Shown: positions 1-5,092 of the stretch, piece after piece | Layout: each line of letters opens with the position of its first letter | Numbering within the stretch: the stretch's first letter is position 1 | Assembly: GCA_030605285.1 (NCBI GenBank) | Contig: JAUWIQ010000031.1 | Location: 1 to 10,352 of the forward strand | DNA: 10,352 bases | Reading direction: 5' to 3' | Origin: Planctomycetota bacterium | GTDB lineage: Bacteria > Planctomycetota > Planctomycetia > Pirellulales > UBA7805 | The notes under the pieces: generated by a model | Seen by the model: only the letters and a program-made list of their open reading frames with translations | What the model was told of the DNA's origin: nothing | The model's database searches: none | Translations under genes and position numbers: made by a program

Positions 1-28
1 AGGTATTTCCTGTTGGTGAGCGCTCTGT

Positions 29-444
29 CCCAGACACCGCTAAAATAGCACGGTAAAGGGAAATCTGGATCGCTCTTTTTGCACCCACAAGGACCCCTTT
101 AAAGTCTGGGCCTACGGGACTGTAGTGCCCGCATAATCCCTACAAACGTTCACGGATTGACGAAAATCCACGTTTCTAGGATCTGCTCCTCCCAAAAAAC
201 AATTTTTTCAACCATGCGGTGCTAGACTTCCCGCGGGGAGCTTGTGGGTAGGCAGATGGAAGAGTTGCCTCCGAGTGATTTTGCTACAAAAGTGCTCGTG
301 GCTCTTCGGCCTGCCAAGTAGATTAGAGCCACACCGACATAAAAACTGGCAAATCCTTGCGGTTTGCCGATATTTTCCTCAACACGATTTACTGGACAAC
401 GAGTTGGGCATGGACGCGCCCCTGGCCATTCCTAGGGCCGCGTC
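29..444 (+). ncRNA. Candidate structured RNA or long structured 5' leader upstream of ftsK
   Basis: There is no credible gene in the first 480 bases, but the plus strand can fold into a series of local helices. 29-35 pairs with 104-110, enclosing a hairpin (36-42 with 46-54, two bases bulged) and a helix 55-60/95-100 with an inner stem 76-81/88-93: together a three-way junction. Downstream are 115-120/125-131, 144-149/170-175 stacked on 154-158/165-169, 250-255/265-270, 272-283/287-298, 299-305/325-331, 348-356/361-368, 378-386/400-408 and 413-423/434-444. Several stems use G-U pairs that work only if the plus strand is the RNA. I do not recognise a known family: conserved cores of RNase P RNA, tmRNA and SRP RNA are not visible. 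It could be a standalone RNA, a leader of ftsK, or a chance outcome of folding by eye. Confidence 0.35.
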
Positions 445-480
445 AGCGGCTGCGCATTTAATTTGCAGGCAATCGCGTCC

Positions 481-3147
481 ATGTTCGAGAAGCGTGATAT
501 CAAGCGGGATCTCCTGGCACTAGCGCTCTTTGTGTTGGTCGTCTTTTTGACGATATCCCTATTCTCATACCATCGGTCCGATCCATCTCCGGGCAATTCG
601 TCTGGGGCACTTGTCTATCCTGGAGCGGCCAAGACGCACAATCTCTGCGGCCCGGCGGGGGCCTGGGCTGCTGATTTGTTGCTTCGACTCATTGGGGTCG
701 GCACTTATTATCTGATTCTTTCCTTGGCAGCTTTGGATGCAATTCTTTTGATGCGCTGCGAGATCAATCAGCGCCTGGTGCGGCTGATTGGTTGGCTCTT
801 TTCCTTAGTGGGATTCACTGCCATTGCCGCAATGTTCCTAGGGCAGTTTTTCCCATCGTTCTGGGCAGGACCGGAAGTGGGTGCTGGGGGCGTCATCGGG
901 GCAGTCGGTAGCAACCTGTTGCTGATGCATTTCGCGATGGCGGGTGCCTATATTCTAGCAACCAGCATTGTGTTGGCGGGTTTGGTGATGTGTACCGACT
1001 ACGCGGTGTTTCGGGCCGGTTTTGTCAGTCTCTCCGGGTCAAGACGAATTCTTCTCGGTGTCTGGGGTGCGCTCCGTGGCGGAGCCTCGGCGAAGGAAGA
1101 AACGACTGCCGTAGAAAAAGAAAAAGACAAGGGATTGTCGATCCGCATTCTCGGCCGCCCAACGCACACACAGGATGTTGCCAGCGCGCAAGATTCGGAG
1201 GAAGAGGAATACGAGGAAGAGGAATCTGAGGAGGAGCAAGCTCCTCCAGTTCAGATCCGCAAAAGCGGCAAGAACGGCCGGCGTCGCCTCGGTTCCGCAT
1301 TGAGGATCAAAAAGCCCGCAAAACCTGATGAGCGGAAGGCGATGATCGAGTCTCTTGAAGCAGCCAGTCAGGAAAATAGTCTAGAGAACTACCAACTACC
1401 CGACATCAATTTGCTCTTACCCGCCGAACAGATGCACTACAAAGCGCACGAAAAAGAAGTGCGTCGCAAGGCGAAGATTTTGGAGAAAACATTTGAGAAC
1501 TTCGGATTCCATGTGCGGGTTGTGGAAATTGCAACGGGTCCGGTCATCGCACAGTATGAAATCGAACTGGAAGCGGGCTTGCGTCTCGCAAAAATTACCG
1601 GGTTAGCAGACGATTTAGCCATTGCGCTTCGGGTTCCAAGTGTTCGTATTGTGGCACCCATTCCCGGGAAAAATACTGTGGGAATTGAAGTCCCCAATAC
1701 AGAACGCGCCATGGTTCGTTTGCGTGAGGTGATGGAAGAAGATGGCAACAAATGGCGCGAAATGAAAATACCGATATTTTTGGGTAAAGACGTCTCCGGT
1801 CGTTCTATCACGGTGGATCTTGCGACTCTGCCGCATCTTCTTATTGCGGGTCGCACGGGAACTGGAAAAAGTGTTTGCCTAAACTCCATCATTGCTTCCA
1901 TGGTCATGACGCGCCGTCCGGACGAAGTTAAGATGCTCATGATCGATCCCAAAATGGTGGAATTAAGCCCTTACAAAAAACTTCCCCATCTGATGCATCC
2001 GGTGGTTACCGATATGAAAAAGGCGGAAGCGATTTTGGCATGGGCGGTCGAAAAAATGGAAGAACGTTACTCGCTGCTGGCACGAGCGGGGGTACGTCAT
2101 GTTAGCGGCTACAATCAGTTGGGCGAAGAAGAATTACTGGATCGAATACAACCCGAGACGGATGAAGAGCGCAGCAGTATTCCCCGCCACTTACCCTATG
2201 TGGTAATTATTGCAGACGAAATGGCGGACCTGATGATGACATCGGCTAAGGAAGTCGAAGGGCATATTATTCGTTTGGCTCAGAAAAGTCGTGCCGTTGG
2301 AATCCATCTGGTACTTGCCACGCAGAAACCGACTGTCGATGTGATTACCGGCTTGATTAAATCAAATTTACCGGCACGCATTGCGTTCCAGGTTGCTAGT
2401 CGTACAGATAGCCGTGTGGTTCTGGATGAAATGGGGGCCGACAAGCTGCTGGGCAACGGGGATATGCTTTTCTTAGGTCCGAGCGCCAGCACGCTGCTCC
2501 GAGGGCAGGGTACTTTTATGAGCGATGGCGAAATCACACAGGTCGTTGATAGTGTTGCGACAAATGAGCCACAATTTGTTCGCGAGTTGGTTCAGTTGAA
2601 GCCGGCCAGCGCCGAAGAGACAACCGCCTCAGGACTTAAAAACAGGGAAGACCTGTATGAATCGGCGGTGGATGTGGTAGTGCGTGAAGGGAGGGGAAGT
2701 GTGTCTCTTCTGCAGCGTTCGCTCGGTGTTGGTTACGGTCGCGCGGCGCGACTTATTGACTTCATGGCCGAAGATGGAATTGTCGGTCCCTACAACGGAT
2801 CCCAGGCACGAGAGGTTTTGATGGACCCGGATCAATGGGCCCAGAAGCAAGGCGAGGAGGCACCGGGGGCAGCGGAAAATTCTGGCCGAAATCGAATCAG
2901 GATCGCAACTGCCGAAGAAGAAGTTGAGTATGCCGAACATGCTACCGAAGAGGTGGAAGAGGGTGCCGAGGATTTGGAGGCCGCCGAATGTGATTTGGAG
3001 GCCGCAGAGGTCGAGTACGAAGAGGACGAATTGACAGACGGCGAAGAGGACGAATACGAAGAGGAATACGAAGAAGACGACGAAGACGAAGAGGACGAAT
3101 ACGAGGAGGACGAATACGAAGAAGCCTACGAAGAAGAAGCGGTTTGA
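481..3147 (+). CDS. ftsK: DNA translocase FtsK (SpoIIIE/FtsK family)
   Basis: Septum-anchored ATP-driven pump that moves chromosome ends through the closing division site and, in the family, activates XerCD at dif. ATG at 481 gives 888 residues; a TTG at 463 would add six residues with no better ribosome site, so ATG is preferred. Four membrane segments fill roughly the first 190 residues (the first about 11-30). An acidic linker with runs of Glu follows near 237-256. The motor carries Walker A GRTGTGKS (about 457-464; GATGSGKS is more usual) and Walker B with DE at about 579-580. The signature RLAQKSRAVGIHLVLATQKP and the GADKLLGNGDML segment are present. A winged-helix gamma domain lies at about 724-786. 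The family usually ends there; this protein continues with a Glu/Asp/Tyr-rich tail from about 812 to 888. Confidence 0.97.
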   Translation: MFEKRDIKRDLLALALFVLVVFLTISLFSYHRSDPSPGNSSGALVYPGAAKTHNLCGPAGAWAADLLLRLIGVGTYYLILSLAALDAILLMRCEINQRLVRLIGWLFSLVGFTAIAAMFLGQFFPSFWAGPEVGAGGVIGAVGSNLLLMHFAMAGAYILATSIVLAGLVMCTDYAVFRAGFVSLSGSRRILLGVWGALRGGASAKEETTAVEKEKDKGLSIRILGRPTHTQDVASAQDSEEEEYEEEESEEEQAPPVQIRKSGKNGRRRLGSALRIKKPAKPDERKAMIESLEAASQENSLENYQLPDINLLLPAEQMHYKAHEKEVRRKAKILEKTFENFGFHVRVVEIATGPVIAQYEIELEAGLRLAKITGLADDLAIALRVPSVRIVAPIPGKNTVGIEVPNTERAMVRLREVMEEDGNKWREMKIPIFLGKDVSGRSITVDLATLPHLLIAGRTGTGKSVCLNSIIASMVMTRRPDEVKMLMIDPKMVELSPYKKLPHLMHPVVTDMKKAEAILAWAVEKMEERYSLLARAGVRHVSGYNQLGEEELLDRIQPETDEERSSIPRHLPYVVIIADEMADLMMTSAKEVEGHIIRLAQKSRAVGIHLVLATQKPTVDVITGLIKSNLPARIAFQVASRTDSRVVLDEMGADKLLGNGDMLFLGPSASTLLRGQGTFMSDGEITQVVDSVATNEPQFVRELVQLKPASAEETTASGLKNREDLYESAVDVVVREGRGSVSLLQRSLGVGYGRAARLIDFMAEDGIVGPYNGSQAREVLMDPDQWAQKQGEEAPGAAENSGRNRIRIATAEEEVEYAEHATEEVEEGAEDLEAAECDLEAAEVEYEEDELTDGEEDEYEEEYEEDDEDEEDEYEEDEYEEAYEEEAV

Positions 3148-3226
3148 TTTCTGCTTAACCGGTCCCCACGCCAACGCTCCTCACCCGGTCGCTGTTATAC
3201 GGCCTTGACTCGCTGCGTACGACGCA

Positions 3227-3255
3227 TTGACAAAAACCTTTGTCGTTCTTATGCT
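3227..3255 (+). promoter_or_regulatory. Possible sigma-70-type promoter for the cimA-valS transcript
   Basis: A perfect TTGACA (3227-3232) is separated by 17 bases from TATGCT (3250-3255), a four-of-six match to the -10 consensus. Transcription would start near 3262, giving a leader of about 260 bases before cimA. It is the best promoter match I see in the ftsK-cimA gap. The same TTG and the ATG at 3251 also fall in a short open frame with a hydrophobic N-terminus, so the coding and promoter readings compete. Planctomycete promoters often diverge from this consensus. Confidence 0.42.
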
Positions 3256-3361
3256 TGTTTTATTGTTAATGTATTTTGTTTGTTCGATGGAATCAGACGA
3301 TGATCCAGTTGCGAGTTGCGAGTCAAAGGCGGGAAGCTTCCGCGCCGCAGGGTACGGATAA
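3251..3361 (+). CDS. Possible short ORF or leader peptide, Leu/Val-rich start (36 aa)
   Basis: An ATG at 3251 opens a 36-codon frame starting MLVLLLMYFVCSMESDDD and ending at TAA 3359-3361. The frame can be extended to a TTG at 3227, giving 44 codons. The first codons are Leu-Val-Leu-Leu-Leu, which would suit a branched-chain attenuation peptide before an isoleucine-pathway gene, but a hydrophobic membrane segment would look the same. There is no clear Shine-Dalgarno site. If the promoter at 3227-3255 is real, only the inner ATG at 3269 would be transcribed. Chance is a real possibility in a gap of this size. Confidence 0.18.
   Translation: MLVLLLMYFVCSMESDDDPVASCESKAGSFRAAGYG
3328..3346 (+). 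other. Hairpin in the cimA leader
   Basis: GGCGGGA (3328-3334) pairs with TCCGCGCC (3339-3346), with G3342 bulged, giving a seven-pair stem closed by the loop AGCT. No T-run follows, so it is not a terminator. It may be part of a folded leader RNA. Confidence 0.35.
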
Positions 3362-3404
3362 CGATTCGTTTTTCGATGCGTTGAGCAACCATAGTGCCCA
3401 TGCC

Positions 3405-3437
3405 ATGATTGTGATTCGACAACAAGAATGGCCCTAA
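3405..3437 (+). CDS. Candidate attenuation leader peptide MIVIRQQEWP
   Basis: ATG at 3405 begins a ten-codon frame, MIVIRQQEWP, ending at TAA 3435-3437. Codons two to four are Ile-Val-Ile. The stop is 31 bases before the terminator stem that precedes cimA (isoleucine route) and valS (valine charging), which is the arrangement of a ribosome-mediated attenuator. Bases 3430-3439 over its end could pair with 3469-3478, the 5' arm of the terminator, through eight of ten positions. A weak alternative stem GCCAT/ATGGC (3402-3406 with 3428-3432) lies within the peptide. There is no Shine-Dalgarno site and only three control codons, so this remains a hypothesis. Confidence 0.25.
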   Translation: MIVIRQQEWP

Positions 3438-3468
3438 GGTGTTTCCGTAATCCCACGAATACAAAGAA

Positions 3469-3498
3469 CCCTGAGGCCTGCAAGCCTCGGGGTTTTTT
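3469..3498 (+). terminator. Intrinsic terminator hairpin upstream of cimA (possible attenuator)
   Basis: CCCTGAGGC (3469-3477) pairs with GCCTCGGGG (3484-3492) in a nine-pair stem (one T-G wobble) with a six-base loop, followed at once by TTTTTT (3493-3498). Upstream bases AAAGAA can also pair with the T-run, so it might act in both directions. It lies 321 bases after the ftsK stop and 25 bases before the cimA start. Any message for cimA starting upstream must read through it. That makes regulated attenuation more attractive than a plain ftsK terminator. Confidence 0.75.
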
Positions 3499-3509
3499 AA
3501 TAAAACACC

Positions 3510-3538
3510 ATGAAAAAATCGAAATGAAAAAAATCGAA
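3510..3538 (+). repeat. Near-duplicated start region of cimA
   Basis: ATG-A6-TCGAA (3510-3523) is followed directly by ATG-A7-TCGAA (3524-3538). The second copy is the cimA start. The first opens a five-codon frame (MKKSK) whose TGA at 3525-3527 overlaps the cimA ATG. One extra A in the first copy would put its ATG in frame with cimA. Confidence 0.7.
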
Positions 3539-5092
3539 ATTTACGATACCACCTTACGGGACGGCAGTCAGGGTGAAGGGATCAACTTTTCGCTGCAGGA
3601 TAAAATCCTGATCACCGAAAAACTCGCCAGCATCGGGGTGGATTACATCGAGGGTGGTTACCCATTATCGAATGAAAAGGATGTTCAGTTTTTTCAACGC
3701 ATCCAAAAGATGGATATGGGAAATACCAAGGTTTGTGCTTTTGGGATGACCCATCGCCGTGGTATCCAGCCCAAGGCGGATCCGGGTATGCAGGCGTTGC
3801 TTGAAAGTGGGGCTAGTGTGATCACGATTGTCGGGAAAACCTCCGATTTTCACGTGGCAGAAGTGTTGAGAGTCAGCAAGCAAGAAAATCTGGATATGAT
3901 TGGCAGTACGATCGCGTACCTTCGCCAGGAGGGTCGCGAGGTGATCTACGATGCCGAACATTTTTTTGATGGCTGGAAGTCAAATTCTGACTATGCCTCG
4001 GAAACAATTCGTGCGGCGAGTACCGCTGGGGCAAAGATGGTCGTGCTCTGCGATACCAATGGTGGGAACATGCCGGAGGAGATTCACAGGCTCATGATGG
4101 CTGCAATTGATCTCCTTGCGGTGCCCGTGGGAATTCACTGTCACAATGACTGCGCCTTGGCCGTTGCCAATTCACTTGCAGCCGTATCTGCAGGAGCGTT
4201 GCAGGTGCAGGGAACGATTAATGGATTCGGTGAACGCTGTGGAAATGCGGATTTGATCAGTGTGATTGCCAATCTTGCGGTCAAGCAAAGCGATTTCTCG
4301 GTGCTAAACAGCCAAGGTGTTGAGCGTTTAACGGAACTTTCTCGATTTGTTTACGAAACGGCCAATATGCGCTATCTTCCCAATCAGCCCTTCGGGGGGA
4401 CCAGTGCATTTGCTCATAAAGGGGGCATGCATGTTCACGCCGTACGGCGTGTCCCCAGTAGTTACGAACACATCGATCCAGAAAAGATCGGCAACGAGAG
4501 ACGCTTTCTGGTCAGCGAGTTATCGGGTCGGTCCAATATCATTGCCATGACCACCAAGCACAACATCCAAGATGATCCAAAATTGATGGATCGTATCCTG
4601 GCACTGGTTGTCGATCTTGAAAATCAGGGCTATCAGTGCGAAGCGGCAGAAGCTTCTTTCGATCTTTTGGTCAAGCGGAGTGTGGGCACGTTCCACCCGC
4701 ATTTTGAACGGATCAATTATCATGTGGACGTCGAGACCGATCGCTCAGGCCAGGTGACAACCGTGGCGACTGTTAAATTATGGGTCGCGGACAAAGTGCG
4801 TCATGAGGTGGCTGAGGGCGATGGGCCTGTGAATGCCCTGGATGCGGCCCTCCGCAAAGCACTTCAGGGAATTTATCCGAATCTCGACAAGATGCGGTTG
4901 GTAGATTACAAGGTGCGGGTCATCAATTCCGAGGCGGGTACGGCAGCGGCGGTCCGCGTAATCATTGAGAGCGAGGACGATGAGGGTGTCTGGGGTAGTG
5001 TGGGTGTCAGTGAAAATATCATCGAAGCCAGTTGGATGGCTCTGGTAGATAGCATTGAATACAAGCTTTACAAGGACGAACAAGCGGAATGA
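3524..5092 (+). CDS. cimA: Citramalate synthase (CimA)
   Basis: Condenses pyruvate with acetyl-CoA to (R)-citramalate, the entry to isoleucine through 2-oxobutyrate without threonine. It is a cytoplasmic enzyme of the DRE-TIM/HMGL family. ATG at 3524 gives 522 residues starting MKKIEIYDTTLRDGSQGEG; the frame is open upstream, but that part crosses the terminator hairpin and is not coding. Visible motifs are catalytic R12-D13, metal-site GIHCHND at 203-209 and NGFGERCGNADL at about 233-244. The C-terminal 130 or so residues match a LeuA-type allosteric dimer domain. The sequence GEGINFSLQDK with IEGGYPLSNEKD favours the CimA subgroup over 2-isopropylmalate or homocitrate synthase. The end overlaps valS by four bases. 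Regulation is probably by the upstream hairpin and by isoleucine feedback, known for the family. Confidence 0.92.
   Translation: MKKIEIYDTTLRDGSQGEGINFSLQDKILITEKLASIGVDYIEGGYPLSNEKDVQFFQRIQKMDMGNTKVCAFGMTHRRGIQPKADPGMQALLESGASVITIVGKTSDFHVAEVLRVSKQENLDMIGSTIAYLRQEGREVIYDAEHFFDGWKSNSDYASETIRAASTAGAKMVVLCDTNGGNMPEEIHRLMMAAIDLLAVPVGIHCHNDCALAVANSLAAVSAGALQVQGTINGFGERCGNADLISVIANLAVKQSDFSVLNSQGVERLTELSRFVYETANMRYLPNQPFGGTSAFAHKGGMHVHAVRRVPSSYEHIDPEKIGNERRFLVSELSGRSNIIAMTTKHNIQDDPKLMDRILALVVDLENQGYQCEAAEASFDLLVKRSVGTFHPHFERINYHVDVETDRSGQVTTVATVKLWVADKVRHEVAEGDGPVNALDAALRKALQGIYPNLDKMRLVDYKVRVINSEAGTAAAVRVIIESEDDEGVWGSVGVSENIIEASWMALVDSIEYKLYKDEQAE

Noticed and set aside
378..408. GTTGGGC within a hairpin, resembling an integron attC core
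   Set aside because: No matching RYYYAAC partner, no cassette or integrase, and the hairpin is explained equally well as RNA structure.
1..480. tRNA, tmRNA, RNase P RNA or SRP RNA gene
   Set aside because: No GTTCGA-type T-loop, tmRNA tag sequence, RNase P core motif or SRP tetraloop core was found on either strand.
242..523. 93-residue plus-strand open frame before and into ftsK
   Set aside because: It overlaps the ftsK start in another frame, has no recognisable motif and lies in the hairpin-rich segment.
2629..3174. 181-residue minus-strand frame very rich in Phe and Val
   Set aside because: It is the reverse reading of the GAA/GAG/GAC repeats encoding the acidic FtsK tail, so its composition is an artefact.
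3205..3326. Nine-base inverted repeat TTGACTCGC / GCGAGTCAA with a 104-base loop, and a GTTGCGA direct repeat at 3308-3321
   Set aside because: Repeats of this length are expected by chance in a gap of this size and have no other support.
3181..3483. 100-residue minus-strand frame filling the ftsK-cimA gap
   Set aside because: No family resemblance, crosses the promoter-like and terminator sequences, and is not protein-like in composition compared with its neighbours.
3428..3523. Upstream ATG at 3428 extending CimA by 32 residues
   Set aside because: The extension runs through the terminator hairpin and T-run. Family members start at the MKKIEIYDTTLRDG segment.
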